Shown here one piece after another: positions 50,860 through 60,796 of a stretch of 64,000 nucleotides of DNA. The position numbers and the translations under genes were made by a program. Under the pieces are notes generated by a model, which saw only the letters and a list, made by a program, of their open reading frames with translations, made no database searches and was not told the DNA's origin. The DNA comes from Clostridiales bacterium (GTDB lineage Bacteria; Bacillota; Clostridia; Lachnospirales; Lachnospiraceae): positions 1 through 64,000 of the forward strand of contig JAAYHD010000022.1 of NCBI GenBank assembly GCA_012735495.1, in the 5' to 3' direction. Numbering within the stretch: position 1 is the first letter of the stretch; each line of letters opens with the position of its first letter.

Positions 50860-52950
50860 TCATATTGTAAATATTTTAATATTGCCTGCCAGGTCTTCCG
50901 CGTTCCTTCCCAGCTCTTCCGCTGATTTCTTAAGCCTGTATGCCATTTCAAGCTGCTTTTCAACCGTCCTTTGCATCTCCGTCGTGGCGGATGCGGTCTC
51001 TTCAAGGGTCGCGGTTATGCTGGCCATGGAGTCCATGGTTATGTTCTTCTTCTTTTCCATTATTCTTACGCTATCGACAATCTGCCCGAACTTCTCCGCA
51101 AGCTCGTCTACGTTCCTGCTGATGCTCTTGTATGCCTTTATGCTCTCGGCCAGCGCATCCTTCTGCCTGAATATGCTTTCCTCGGCGGTTATCGCGTTCT
51201 TTGTCGTTATTACGGTCTGTTTCTGGATATCGGTCGCTATCTTGTTGATTTCATGGGCCGATGTGGAGCTAATATTGGCAAGCTTTCTAATCTCCTGCGC
51301 CACCACTTCAAAGCCCTTTCCGGCACCGCCCGCTCTTGCCGCTTCTATGGAAGCATTAAGAGACAGGAGCTTGGTCTTTTCCGCAATATCATTTATGGTA
51401 TTGACGATTTCAGATATGTAATTCAAATTCTTTTCAAGATTTTGAATATCCCTCACGACAGTCCTGGTCATTTCATTGGTTATATTCGAGGTCTCGCTCA
51501 GAGTATTTATTATATCCATGCTGTAGTTGGCCATTTCCTGGGTATGCTTGACCAGGGCTTCAATCATTTCGGTATTTTTATATGTAATGGTGATCTGCTC
51601 TCCCAACTCGCTCATCTGGATTGAGCAATTGGATGCCTGTTCCGCCTGGTCATTTACGCCTGTATCAATATCCTTTACGGCTTCATTGATTCCCTGGACG
51701 GACTCGACGATATTATCGGACTGTATATTAATATCGCCGGCCGATGCGGCAACCTCGGTGCTTACATTTCCTGCCTTTCGGATCAGCCCGCTCATGCTGT
51801 CAACCATCGAATTGATGGCTTCTCCCAGGTACTTGAACTCATCCTCGCTCTTTATATCGATTTTTTCTGTCAGGTTGCCCTTTGAAACGCTCTGCAGGAC
51901 CCTGTTTACATTGAAAATTGATCCGCTGATTCCCTTTGATATAAACAGCGCGCATATTATTGAAGCTGCAGCGGATACGGCGGCCAAGGTTCCTGTAATC
52001 AGCCTTACAACATTTGCAGTAGACAGGATCTCCGCCTTTGGAATCATGGCAAATACGGTTGACCCGCTCTCCGTAATGCCAGAATATACAAATAGATATT
52101 TTTGCCCCATGTAATCTATATATTCATACCCTTTGATTCTTCCGTTCCCATCCCGTCCGTTTAACCGGACATTAAGATCGGAAAATCTGAATTCATCGGT
52201 ATTGCTTCCAACAATAATCTCATTGCCGTCCGCGGCAACAAATCCGACTATGCTGCCGTCGGGCAGCTCATTCTTTGATATGGTTTCTTCTATAAAGCTT
52301 CTGGAAATATCTATCATTACCAGGCCAAGCTTCTCACCGTTTGTATTATAGAAATAGCTTACATAAGCCAATCCCAGATCCCGCGGAATCTTGAACATGC
52401 TGGTCTCCACCAGGTCGTAAAAATCATCGTGATTTCCAATCCATGCTTCATTCAGGCCGGAATCAATAAATGCCTTAATGGAACCCACATTCCTTATGCC
52501 AGCATAGGAGGTTGTTATCTTCCCCATTGTGGATGTCCATGTTCCCCTGTCCCCGGTGACATACGCCTCGGATATGAATTTGCTGGTAAGCTGAAGCTGC
52601 ACGATGGAATCCGTTATCGTTCTTTCAGCATTTATTCTGTCGGAAACCGAATTGTCATATTTTCCTGCATAGTATTCAATAAGGCTGCGGTCCAGCACGA
52701 AATCCCTTGCGGACGATTTCTGCGTGTTAAATACTATTGATAAATAGTCCCCCATAAAATCCAGGGTATTCATGGTGGATGTTTCACTGCTCTCTATGAG
52801 TGACCTGGAAAAACTGCTGTATGAAACGCTTCCAAGCACCACTATAAGTATGACCGATATGAGGAAGGCACCGATGATTTTAAACCTTATACTCTTATAC
52901 GGCTTAACCCTTTTGTTAATTCCCCCATCATTCCATTTTATTATCTTCAT
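50860..52950 (-). CDS. Methyl-accepting chemotaxis protein with extracellular sensor domain
   Basis: A 696-residue receptor from the ATG at 52950 (GAGGG upstream; earlier ATGs lie in the permease). It has a membrane helix (about 25-47), a dCache-like extracellular domain (about 50-310), a second helix (about 320-342), a HAMP domain and a signalling domain with the tip [23 protein letters not shown] near 545-570. It is 35 bases after the permease gene and is the last gene of the GH127 operon, so the cell may swim towards the sugar it imports, either by direct binding or via the binding protein. Confidence 0.88.
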   Translation of the reverse strand: MKIIKWNDGGINKRVKPYKSIRFKIIGAFLISVILIVVLGSVSYSSFSRSLIESSETSTMNTLDFMGDYLSIVFNTQKSSARDFVLDRSLIEYYAGKYDNSVSDRINAERTITDSIVQLQLTSKFISEAYVTGDRGTWTSTMGKITTSYAGIRNVGSIKAFIDSGLNEAWIGNHDDFYDLVETSMFKIPRDLGLAYVSYFYNTNGEKLGLVMIDISRSFIEETISKNELPDGSIVGFVAADGNEIIVGSNTDEFRFSDLNVRLNGRDGNGRIKGYEYIDYMGQKYLFVYSGITESGSTVFAMIPKAEILSTANVVRLITGTLAAVSAAASIICALFISKGISGSIFNVNRVLQSVSKGNLTEKIDIKSEDEFKYLGEAINSMVDSMSGLIRKAGNVSTEVAASAGDINIQSDNIVESVQGINEAVKDIDTGVNDQAEQASNCSIQMSELGEQITITYKNTEMIEALVKHTQEMANYSMDIINTLSETSNITNEMTRTVVRDIQNLEKNLNYISEIVNTINDIAEKTKLLSLNASIEAARAGGAGKGFEVVAQEIRKLANISSTSAHEINKIATDIQKQTVITTKNAITAEESIFRQKDALAESIKAYKSISRNVDELAEKFGQIVDSVRIMEKKKNITMDSMASITATLEETASATTEMQRTVEKQLEMAYRLKKSAEELGRNAEDLAGNIKIFTI

Positions 52951-52985
52951 TAGGATATCCCTCATAAGCATTATTGTGGGCATGC

Positions 52986-53855
52986 CTAGTTCTTCATGCC
53001 CGTCATTACGATACCTTCTACGAAATATTTCTGGCCTATAATGTAAAATATTACGCCGGGCGCAAACGACATGCATGTCGCGGCCATTGTCTTCGACCAG
53101 TCAGCTTTAAGAGCGCCCCTGAAATTAGTAAGCCCTATCGCAATCGTGGTCTTTTCCTTCGAGTTGATGTAAACCGTCTGCTGGAGCAGGTCGTTCCACA
53201 GGCCTATGAATATGAGCAGTGCCACAACAATCATTGCCGGCTTGATTGCGGGTATGATAATGTTGGTCAGTATCCTGAATTTTCCTGCGCCGTCTATCGT
53301 GGCGGCTTCGTCCAGTTCACGGGGAATTGTCATTATGAACTGGCGTATCAGGAAAATGCTGAATGCACCGCCGCCGGTAAAATACGGCAGTATGATTGGA
53401 AGATAGCTGTCAACAATCTTAAGCCCGTTGGTCCACATGATATAAAGGGGTATCAGCGTGACCATGTTCGGAAGAAGCATGGAACCTACGCAAAGCGAAA
53501 ATATGAATTTCTTGCCCCTGAAACGCAGCCGCGCAAATGCGTATCCGCATAATGTCGCCGTCATCGTTCCGCCTATTACGGAAGGCACAATAATTGTCAT
53601 GGTATTCTTAAAGTATTTCCAGAATTCAAACACCTTCAATGTCTCGACATAGTTTGAAATTCTGAACTTGTTCGGTATGAATATCGGCGGGTATTTGTAT
53701 ATCTCGGCATTGGACATTAAGGATGTCCTGAAAATCCAGTAAATCGGAAAAACTACCAAAAATGCCATGAAAACAACAACTATAAAGGTTATTACGGATG
53801 CTATTCTTTCCTTGCGCTTGCGGCTCTTAAAAATGCTTTTTTCCCCGCGTTTCAT
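52986..53855 (-). CDS. Carbohydrate ABC transporter permease, MalG/CUT1 type
   Basis: A 289-residue inner-membrane protein with six helices. The EAA loop [17 protein letters not shown] (about 195-211) is clear and contacts the ATPase. GGGAGG is the ribosome site. It overlaps or abuts the MalF-type permease gene (3 bases apart). No ATPase is encoded in the operon, as is common for CUT1 systems in Clostridia that share an MsiK/UgpC-like ATPase. Confidence 0.92.
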   Translation of the reverse strand: MKRGEKSIFKSRKRKERIASVITFIVVVFMAFLVVFPIYWIFRTSLMSNAEIYKYPPIFIPNKFRISNYVETLKVFEFWKYFKNTMTIIVPSVIGGTMTATLCGYAFARLRFRGKKFIFSLCVGSMLLPNMVTLIPLYIMWTNGLKIVDSYLPIILPYFTGGGAFSIFLIRQFIMTIPRELDEAATIDGAGKFRILTNIIIPAIKPAMIVVALLIFIGLWNDLLQQTVYINSKEKTTIAIGLTNFRGALKADWSKTMAATCMSFAPGVIFYIIGQKYFVEGIVMTGMKN

Positions 53856-53857
53856 AT

Positions 53858-54778
53858 TTAGTCGCCTCCCTCATAGAAAATCCAGGCCTTTGATGTGGCA
53901 AACAGAATGCCCGTAAATATCGCAATTATTATAAAGAATATAAATGATATCGCGCAGGCATATCCCATCTGGTTGCTTTTAAACGCATACCGGTACATCA
54001 GGTATGTCATGAACATTGATGAATTGCCGGGACCGCCGTCAGTCAAGGACAATGCAGGCACCACTATCTGCATGTTGGTTATCAGGCTCATCAACAAGTT
54101 ATAGAAAATTATAGGCGTCATGCAGGGTACCGTAATGTGCCTGAAGCGCTGCCATGAGTTAGCCCCGTCAATTTCAGCCGCTTCATGATATATCTGGGGA
54201 ACATTCTGCAGTCCTGCCAGGAAAATAACAATCAGATTCCCGGCCAGCCAAACGGATATGAGAGCCAGCGAGGGTACGACCAGTTTTGAGTTTGCGATAA
54301 ACTGGACCCTTTTTAAGCCCACCTTGGTCAGAAGATAGTTAAACAGTCCGAAGTTGGTTTCATACAGCCATGACCAGCCTATGTAGACCGCTGTTGCAGG
54401 CAGGACGTAGGGTACATAGAATATCGCCCTGAAAAAACCCCTGGCCGGTATTTTCCTGTTAAGGAGCATGGCTATAAAAAGGGAATAAATCATGCTTCCC
54501 GCCACTGCCAGTAATGAAAAATAAATAGTGACTATGATTGAATCCTTAAAGAAATGGTCCCTGGTAAAGAGCTTCACATAGTTATAAAAGCCGACAAATT
54601 TGGGGGAAGATATTCCCTTCCATTCAAAAAAGCTTATAGTAAACACTCCCAATAAAGGCAGGTATGTAATGAAAGTCAATCCCAAGAACGCAGGAATAAG
54701 ATACAGGTATGCGGTTCTTTCTTCCCTGATACTCATACGCGAACGGCGCCGCTTTGTCTTGTTAACCAATCTGCTCAT
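53858..54778 (-). CDS. Carbohydrate ABC transporter permease, MalF/CUT1 type
   Basis: A 306-residue permease with six helices and the EAA loop YHEAAEIDGANSWQRFRHI (about 196-214). GAGGTA precedes the ATG. It forms the channel with the following permease. It is separated from the upstream binding-protein gene by a long stem-loop, which may hold back its expression relative to that gene. Confidence 0.92.
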   Translation of the reverse strand: MSRLVNKTKRRRSRMSIREERTAYLYLIPAFLGLTFITYLPLLGVFTISFFEWKGISSPKFVGFYNYVKLFTRDHFFKDSIIVTIYFSLLAVAGSMIYSLFIAMLLNRKIPARGFFRAIFYVPYVLPATAVYIGWSWLYETNFGLFNYLLTKVGLKRVQFIANSKLVVPSLALISVWLAGNLIVIFLAGLQNVPQIYHEAAEIDGANSWQRFRHITVPCMTPIIFYNLLMSLITNMQIVVPALSLTDGGPGNSSMFMTYLMYRYAFKSNQMGYACAISFIFFIIIAIFTGILFATSKAWIFYEGGD

Positions 54779-54801
54779 AATTATACCTCTAAGTTTTTAT
54801 T

Positions 54802-54849
54802 ATAGGTGGCCACATTTTTCTGCTGGGTGTGAAAAGTGTGACCACCTAT
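54802..54849 (-). promoter_or_regulatory. Intercistronic stem-loop between binding-protein and permease genes
   Basis: An imperfect 18-bp stem (54802-54819 with 54832-54849, two mismatches) with no T run after it on the minus strand. It probably stabilises the 3' end of the binding-protein message so that it is made in excess, as in other sugar operons. Confidence 0.6.
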
Positions 54850-54877
54850 CGGAGCTAAACATCAAGTATCATTACGA

Positions 54878-56281
54878 TTATTTGCCTTCAAATGCATCTC
54901 TCAGTACATCCATGTTGCCCGTAATGGCTTTTTCAACTGTGGTACCTCCGGTCCAAACCTCACCGAGAACAGATCCGAGTACCGCATAGAAATTGTCGAT
55001 ATTGTCTGTGTAGTACCATGAAGCCTGCTTTGTATATCCAAGAGCATAATCAATAACAGCGGATTTATACTCATCATAAGGCGGGAATGCCTCGTTCTCA
55101 ACCCACTTGCGTGTCAGCTCTTCATTTGTGTAGTACTCCTCGAATATCGGCATCCATGTACCGGTTTCAATGAGAGCCCAGGAGTTCTCAATACTGTTGT
55201 ACCATCTTAACCATTCCTTGGCTTCTTCCGGATGCTTGGTCTGGGAGAATACAACCGTAGGTCCTCCTGTACATATTGTAACTTTTTCCTTCATGTAAGG
55301 CAATACGGCAACGCCATAGTTGAGGCCTTCTTTCTTGGCGGTGTTCAAGCATGTACCGATATTCCACTGTCCGTTTGTTGCCATTGCAACCTTGCCGGTT
55401 ATAATTGTACGAGGAATGCCGTCGTCGGTGGTGCCTGTTGACAGGGGGGCAACCTTGTCCACCAGGTACAGGTCGGCAACCTTCTGGATGGCTTCTATGG
55501 TTGCAGGATTATCGATGATCAGTTCTTTTCCGTCTTCGGAGAAGTAGCCGCCGCCATTGCTGAGAGCCCATACCTCAAGCTGCCATGTAAGGTTCTCAAC
55601 GCTGCAGCCATACTGAACAATGTTGTCAGGATCAAATCCGGCCTCGGTGGCGTTCTTTCCGTTGGCATCAAGGGTCAGGAGCTTGGCGGTATGTACGAAT
55701 TCATCCCATGTCCATGCATTGGCAGCATCGGCCGGAGGATAAGGAATGCCTGCTGCGTCAAACATGTCCCTGTTGTAGAACAGGAGAAGAATTTCGTTGG
55801 CTGACGAATAAGCCACCACCTTGCCGTCATATTTGAATGCAAGGCAATCCAGGACTTCCTGTCCTGCAAACATGTCGCTGACATCCAGGAACATGCCTTC
55901 CTTTGCATACGGTATAACTGCCGTCTCCATCATCATTCCGGTATCGGGCAGCTCATTTGCCGTGGCCATGGAGTTGAGCTTTGTCAGGTAGTTTTCCCAA
56001 GGGATGGCTATTACTTCAACTTCGATCCTGTCCTGGGACGCGTTAAACTTGTCAGCCACAGCCTGGGTATTGGCCTGCTCATCCTGACCACCCCAGATTG
56101 AGAATGTAAGCTTTACCTTCTCTCCCGTCTTAGTGTCTCCACTCTTTTTCCCCGAATCCTTATCCTGTTGTGATGTTGTTTTGTCCCCATCAGAAGTCGT
56201 GCTGTCTTTGCTGCATGCCATTGCGCCGAAAACCATGGCAACAACCAGCAGTAAGACCATTACTTTCTTCAATACTTTCAT
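54878..56281 (-). CDS. Extracellular sugar-binding lipoprotein (family 1, CUT1 type)
   Basis: A 467-residue lipoprotein. The signal LLVVAMVFGAMACS has a lipobox-like GAMAC near residue 23, so it is membrane-anchored outside the cell. A Thr/Ser/Lys linker is followed by a solute-binding fold (KLTFSIWGGQDEQANTQAV; RTIITGKVAMATNGQWNIG). It delivers oligosaccharide to the two permeases downstream. AAGGAGAGG is the ribosome site. Confidence 0.92.
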   Translation of the reverse strand: MKVLKKVMVLLLVVAMVFGAMACSKDSTTSDGDKTTSQQDKDSGKKSGDTKTGEKVKLTFSIWGGQDEQANTQAVADKFNASQDRIEVEVIAIPWENYLTKLNSMATANELPDTGMMMETAVIPYAKEGMFLDVSDMFAGQEVLDCLAFKYDGKVVAYSSANEILLLFYNRDMFDAAGIPYPPADAANAWTWDEFVHTAKLLTLDANGKNATEAGFDPDNIVQYGCSVENLTWQLEVWALSNGGGYFSEDGKELIIDNPATIEAIQKVADLYLVDKVAPLSTGTTDDGIPRTIITGKVAMATNGQWNIGTCLNTAKKEGLNYGVAVLPYMKEKVTICTGGPTVVFSQTKHPEEAKEWLRWYNSIENSWALIETGTWMPIFEEYYTNEELTRKWVENEAFPPYDEYKSAVIDYALGYTKQASWYYTDNIDNFYAVLGSVLGEVWTGGTTVEKAITGNMDVLRDAFEGK

Positions 56282-56352
56282 GTTTTTCCCTCTCCTTTTT
56301 TATTATTTTATATTTCATTTACACGGCAACAACCGTTGCGTATAAACAAGAG

Positions 56353-58293
56353 CTACTTAATATATTCCTTAATCCATACCAGCATTTCGCCGTGCTTCCT
56401 GTTCCCCCAATACGGGTATGGAATCAAGGTCAATACTTTATCCTCATGCTTAACATCCATATCCGAGTAGAGCATATCCTCGCTCCAATCGTCCTGTCTT
56501 GCTTTCTTCCCTATACACTTGATTACCGTGGCGCCGCCAAGCAGGTCGTTGTCATAATATTCCACAAGCTCAGATGAAGTATCGATATAATATGCCGGAA
56601 GGTTCGGTTCATTATCGGTTTCCTCCATGCAGTATACAACCGGCCCCTTCATGACCGCCACCTTGCCTATGTCTTCCCTTACCCTGGGATTCGACCTGAC
56701 GATGCGGGGTTTCAAATCAAACTCCAACTCAATAATCTTATCCGACAGGTCCAACTCCAGTACGCAGTATCCCTTATCGGTCTTTATGCTTTCCATCTCC
56801 TCTCCGTCAACATAGAGCCCGTATTTTTTTATATAGTCTGGTATCCTGACATACAGCTTCCCCCTTATAGAAGCCTCACACCTTGTGTCTATCCTCACAT
56901 GCCCGTCATAAGGGAAACTTGTCCGGATGCCGATATTAACCCTTTTACCGTCGATGACAAGATGTGTCCTGTTTGATATGAACAGGTTGATCCAGATACT
57001 GCTGTTCTTGTGCATGTAAATATACTCACCTAATGATGCCAGCGTACGGGCGATATTGGGCGGGCAGCACGCTACTCCGAACCATTTCTGGCGGACCGGC
57101 TTTACATGCTCCTTGGAGGTCTTCGGTATGCAGTTGTCAGGCCAAACCTCCAGCGGATTTACGTAAAAGAAGCTTTTCCCGTCCATTCCCAGACCGGCAA
57201 GAACGTTATTGTACAAGGCCTTCTCCACGATGTCATAATACTTGCTTTCACCGGTAATCTGGGCCATTCTTCTGCCGAATAAGGCCAAACCTATTGACGC
57301 GCAGGTCTCAGAGTAATTGCAGTTGTTGGGCAGGTCATAATCCGTTGTAAATCTCTCAAGAATTCCCGAGCTTCCGATGCCTCCGGTAATATACATTCTC
57401 CTTTGGACCATGTTGTTCCATAGCTTTCTGCATACATCGAGCAGCTCGTTATCATCGTACTCGGCAGCTATATCCGCCATGGCGCTGTACATATAAACCG
57501 CTCTTACCGCATGGCCTTCCGCTGTCACCTGTTCCCTTACGGGAATATGTGACTGCGAATATATCGGGTCATATTCATTAAGTTCATTGAATATCTGCCT
57601 ATACTTCGGTCCCTTCATTTCTTCAATGAAGTAATTAGGCTTCTGCCCTCTTCTGTCTATAAATAGCCTGGCCTGATCAAGATACCGCCTGTCACCGGTT
57701 GCCTCGTAAAGCTTTATCAGCCCTATCTCGACCTCCTGGTGTCCCGGATATCCCCTGCCGTTTTTTTCCTCGGAAAACTCACCACATATAAGATCAGCGA
57801 ACCTTCTGGCTATGTCCAGAAGCTTTCTTTTCCCAGTCGCCTTGTAATATGCCACGGCTGCCTCCATAAGATGTCCCGCGCAGTATAGCTCATGGCCTTC
57901 CCTCAGGTTAGTGAACCTGTATTCCAATCCGTTAATCGTATAATATGTATTCAGGTAACCGTCTTCCTGTTGTGCTTCTCCAATCAGGTCGATTAATTCG
58001 TCAACAGTCTTCTCAAGCTCTTCGTCAGGCTGTGCGGCCAAGGAGAAAGCCACCGCCTCTATCCACTTCATCAAATCAGAATCCTGAAAGACAACCCCGC
58101 TGTATTCGCCTTCCAATCTTCCCGCGGCAATTTTAAAATTCCTGATGCAGTGACTTTTTCTGTCTTCCATCTTGTCATTGAGAATGCTCCATTGATATGG
58201 TATGATGCTTTCCTTCACGAGATCGACATACCTGTTCCAAAAAGCATCCCTGATAATAGTATTCTTCAGTGGTATTAACTCCAATTTATCCAT
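56353..58293 (-). CDS. GH127 beta-L-arabinofuranosidase
   Basis: A 646-residue cytoplasmic enzyme with no signal peptide. The zinc-thiolate site of Bifidobacterium HypBA1 (Glu338, Cys340, Cys417, Cys418) is matched by Glu329 and Cys331 in NYSETCAS and by Cys409 and Cys410 in VACCPPN; the nucleophile Cys is thus present. Arabinofuranose release from beta-L-Araf sugars is expected. The chosen ATG at 58293 has GGAG upstream, while the one at 58311 does not. It is the first gene of the transport operon and is preceded by a LacI-type operator. Confidence 0.9.
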   Translation of the reverse strand: MDKLELIPLKNTIIRDAFWNRYVDLVKESIIPYQWSILNDKMEDRKSHCIRNFKIAAGRLEGEYSGVVFQDSDLMKWIEAVAFSLAAQPDEELEKTVDELIDLIGEAQQEDGYLNTYYTINGLEYRFTNLREGHELYCAGHLMEAAVAYYKATGKRKLLDIARRFADLICGEFSEEKNGRGYPGHQEVEIGLIKLYEATGDRRYLDQARLFIDRRGQKPNYFIEEMKGPKYRQIFNELNEYDPIYSQSHIPVREQVTAEGHAVRAVYMYSAMADIAAEYDDNELLDVCRKLWNNMVQRRMYITGGIGSSGILERFTTDYDLPNNCNYSETCASIGLALFGRRMAQITGESKYYDIVEKALYNNVLAGLGMDGKSFFYVNPLEVWPDNCIPKTSKEHVKPVRQKWFGVACCPPNIARTLASLGEYIYMHKNSSIWINLFISNRTHLVIDGKRVNIGIRTSFPYDGHVRIDTRCEASIRGKLYVRIPDYIKKYGLYVDGEEMESIKTDKGYCVLELDLSDKIIELEFDLKPRIVRSNPRVREDIGKVAVMKGPVVYCMEETDNEPNLPAYYIDTSSELVEYYDNDLLGGATVIKCIGKKARQDDWSEDMLYSDMDVKHEDKVLTLIPYPYWGNRKHGEMLVWIKEYIK

Positions 58294-58336
58294 ACTGTCT
58301 CCATAATCCATTAATATGTTTATAGCACGAATTTAT

Positions 58337-58369
58337 GTTAATCGTTTAACTTGTCGATAACATATTATA
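58337..58369 (-). promoter_or_regulatory. GH127-operon promoter -10 with LacI-type operator
   Basis: TATAAT lies at 58369-58364 on the minus strand. GTTAATCGTTTAAC (58337-58350, one mismatch from a perfect palindrome around CG) lies 13 bases downstream. The right half GTTTAAC is identical to that of the LacI gene operator. An extra GTTTAAC half-site occurs at 58529-58535. Confidence 0.6.
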
Positions 58370-58370
58370 A

Positions 58371-58605
58371 CAGATTTTATTTTTTTGCAATACCTAATTT
58401 ATAAAAATATAAATATTTTTTAGTTTAAAATCATATTTAGTACTATTTGATACTTATATTTATATGTAAATTTCCATTAATTTGCATTTAATTGGTATAT
58501 TTATATAAATTTTATGATATAAAATATCGTTTAACATATGCATTATTACTATTTATGCATGTTTATTTTATAATAATTTTATAAAGTATGGTTTTTTAAA
58601 CAAAA
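58371..58605. other. Very AT-rich spacer upstream of the GH127 operon
   Basis: About 235 bases with almost no G or C and no open frame. It contains a GTTTAAC half-site (58529-58535) and possible promoter-like A/T tracts. No repeat units or RNA structure are seen. Confidence 0.4.
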
Positions 58606-58647
58606 TAAAACTGATGAATTCTATCAATATTGTAGAATTCATCAGTT
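58598..58647 (-). terminator. Terminator of the YtfQ-YjfF-like operon
   Basis: A 15-bp perfect stem (58609-58623 with 58633-58647) with a nine-base loop; on the minus strand TTTTATTTTG follows. It lies 31 bases after the last permease gene. Confidence 0.85.
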
Positions 58648-58677
58648 AAATACATTAAATGGTTGTTTCTTTATGTA

Positions 58678-59691
58678 TTACTTCTTTTTTCTGGCTAATA
58701 TAATGCTCTGAAGCACTATGAAGAAACACAGCATTGCGGCGCGGGTTATCTGCGGCCACCAAGGATCCTGGCTTCCAATGGCTGTTACTATAAACAACGC
58801 GATACCGCTTGCCAGAACACCGAATAAGGTTCCTATGATATTCCCAACACCGCCGGTAAGAAGTGTTCCACCTATTATTGATGAAGCAATGGCGTCCATT
58901 TCAAGTCCCGTGGCTTGCTGAACCGAGCCTGAGCGGGTATGGAACAGGTACAGGAAACCTCCGATGCCTGCCAGCAAACCGCAGATCAGGTGGGCAAGAA
59001 ATCTTGTCTTCTTCACATTTATTCCGAGCATAAGTGCACTCTGGGCATTTCCTCCCACCGCATAAAACTTCCGCCCAAGGCTGGTCTTTTTCAGCAGCCA
59101 ATACATGACAATCACAATAATTATGGCCACCACCACTCCATATTCAAGCTTCGACTGTATAAAAACTCCCCTCTTATTGTAATCCCCCAGGAATGGAATC
59201 TGGATTCTCGATCCTGAAAGCTTTTCAAAGCCCTCGTTATGTACCTGTATCTGGTTTACCTCTATAAGCGCCACCAGTCCTCTTCCAAGGAACATGCCGG
59301 CAAGGGTAACAATGAAGGGCTGCATTTCCATATATGCGATTAAGAAACCCTGGAACGCGCCGAAAACGAGCCCGATAGCCAGGGCAAGCAGAAGCGAACT
59401 GTAAAAGTTGAATCCGTAATTATTGAGGCATACAATACAGGATGTACATATCAGCGCTGTCACACCGCCTACGGATATGTCAATGCTTCCCGTAATCATC
59501 ACAACAGTAAGCCCGCATGCTATGACAATCAGCGCGGCATTTTCATTCAACAGGTTAAAGAACATCTGGATCTTGTTAAATCCCTTATCTCCAAGGAATA
59601 TTATAGCCAGTGCATATATTGCGACAAACATTATTATTGTTATGGCAAGAAGAAATGTAGTATCCGAAGGAGATTCCTTGCGTTTAAACAT
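58678..59691 (-). CDS. Sugar ABC transporter permease, YjfF-like
   Basis: A 337-residue ribose/galactofuranose-type (CUT2) permease with eight to ten helices (CGLTVVMITGSIDISVGGV, GGNAQSALMLGINVKKTRF). It pairs with the YtfT-like permease, as in the E. coli galactofuranose importer. The ATG at 59691 has AAAGGAGA upstream and overlaps the preceding gene by a few bases. It is the last gene of its operon. Confidence 0.88.
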   Translation of the reverse strand: MFKRKESPSDTTFLLAITIIMFVAIYALAIIFLGDKGFNKIQMFFNLLNENAALIVIACGLTVVMITGSIDISVGGVTALICTSCIVCLNNYGFNFYSSLLLALAIGLVFGAFQGFLIAYMEMQPFIVTLAGMFLGRGLVALIEVNQIQVHNEGFEKLSGSRIQIPFLGDYNKRGVFIQSKLEYGVVVAIIIVIVMYWLLKKTSLGRKFYAVGGNAQSALMLGINVKKTRFLAHLICGLLAGIGGFLYLFHTRSGSVQQATGLEMDAIASSIIGGTLLTGGVGNIIGTLFGVLASGIALFIVTAIGSQDPWWPQITRAAMLCFFIVLQSIILARKKK

Positions 59692-59692
59692 C

Positions 59693-60796
59693 TTATGCAC
59701 TCTCCTTTCCGCCGCCTAATGCCGGTTTTGCCGCCTGAGTCTTTCGTCCAAACAGCCTTTTTACGGCCGGAGTCTGGATGGCTACCAGGACGATGATGAT
59801 TACAGCCTTAAAAACCGGTATTGCATTCGTATTTACATTAAGCGTGGTAAGCATGGATGTCAGGGTCTGTATGGTATATGCTCCTACAATGGAACCGGGC
59901 AGGTTCAGGGATCCTCCTCCCAGGGAATTGCCTCCAAGGGCAACCGCAAGAATGGCATCCATTTCAATACCGGGAACAATTGTATACGGATTAACGGTCT
60001 GTACCCGGCTTGCCTGGATAAACCCTGCAATACCGACACAGAGTCCCATAATGACGTAAGACATGAATTTTATCCTGGACGGCTCAATGCCGTTAAGCCT
60101 TGAGGATTTGTCATTAATGCCTACGGCGCGGGTATATAATCCAAGGTTTGTTTTCTTCATGGCAATGCACGTGATTATTATTACGGCTGCGGTGATGAGT
60201 ATTGGCGTTGGTATTGGAAATCCGGGAAAGAAGTTGCCATAGTAGCTGAAGCTTGCCACGGCTTTGGGCTTAAGGCCTCCCATTGCCATGGAGCCTAATG
60301 AGCGCCCTGCCGTAAACAGTATAAGCGTTGCCACCATGGGCTGGATATTAAACCTCGAAACCAATATGCCGTTGAATGCCCCACAGAGCATTCCGGCCAG
60401 GCAGCCTAGTATGAAAGCCACAATAACCGGTGCCTTCAACTCTGTCGGCTGGGTCTCATTTCCGCATAATACCCTCATAACAACTCCGCCGACAATAGCG
60501 ATTGTGGATCCGACACTGATGTCCTGTCCTCTTGAACAGGCAGTTACAAAGGACATGCCTATGGCAAGAATGACAAGCTCCGTCGAATTATTCAGGATAT
60601 TTATTATATTGCCTATAAGGACGGGATTGCCGTTTATGTCCTTTCCAAGCCCGATTTTTAAAAATCCCGGTTTGATGAATATGTTTATCAGAAGCAGGAA
60701 TATAAGAAATACTATGGGAATGAACAGCCTGTGCCTGATAACCGGTTTGATATGCTTCATCAAATCATTTCCGGCTTTCTCATTCTTCTTTGTCAT
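59693..60796 (-). CDS. Sugar ABC transporter permease, YtfT-like
   Basis: A 367-residue CUT2 permease with about ten helices (MSFVTACSRGQDISVGSTIA; GINDKSSRLNGIEPSRIKF). The order binding protein, ATPase, YtfT, YjfF matches E. coli ytfQRT-yjfF. GGGGGTGA precedes the ATG at 60796, which overlaps the end of the ATPase gene by 17 bases. Confidence 0.88.
   Translation of the reverse strand: MTKKNEKAGNDLMKHIKPVIRHRLFIPIVFLIFLLLINIFIKPGFLKIGLGKDINGNPVLIGNIINILNNSTELVILAIGMSFVTACSRGQDISVGSTIAIVGGVVMRVLCGNETQPTELKAPVIVAFILGCLAGMLCGAFNGILVSRFNIQPMVATLILFTAGRSLGSMAMGGLKPKAVASFSYYGNFFPGFPIPTPILITAAVIIITCIAMKKTNLGLYTRAVGINDKSSRLNGIEPSRIKFMSYVIMGLCVGIAGFIQASRVQTVNPYTIVPGIEMDAILAVALGGNSLGGGSLNLPGSIVGAYTIQTLTSMLTTLNVNTNAIPVFKAVIIIVLVAIQTPAVKRLFGRKTQAAKPALGGGKESA

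Noticed and set aside
50971-51624. Plus-strand open frame of 217 residues
   Set aside because: Antisense to the chemoreceptor signalling domain.
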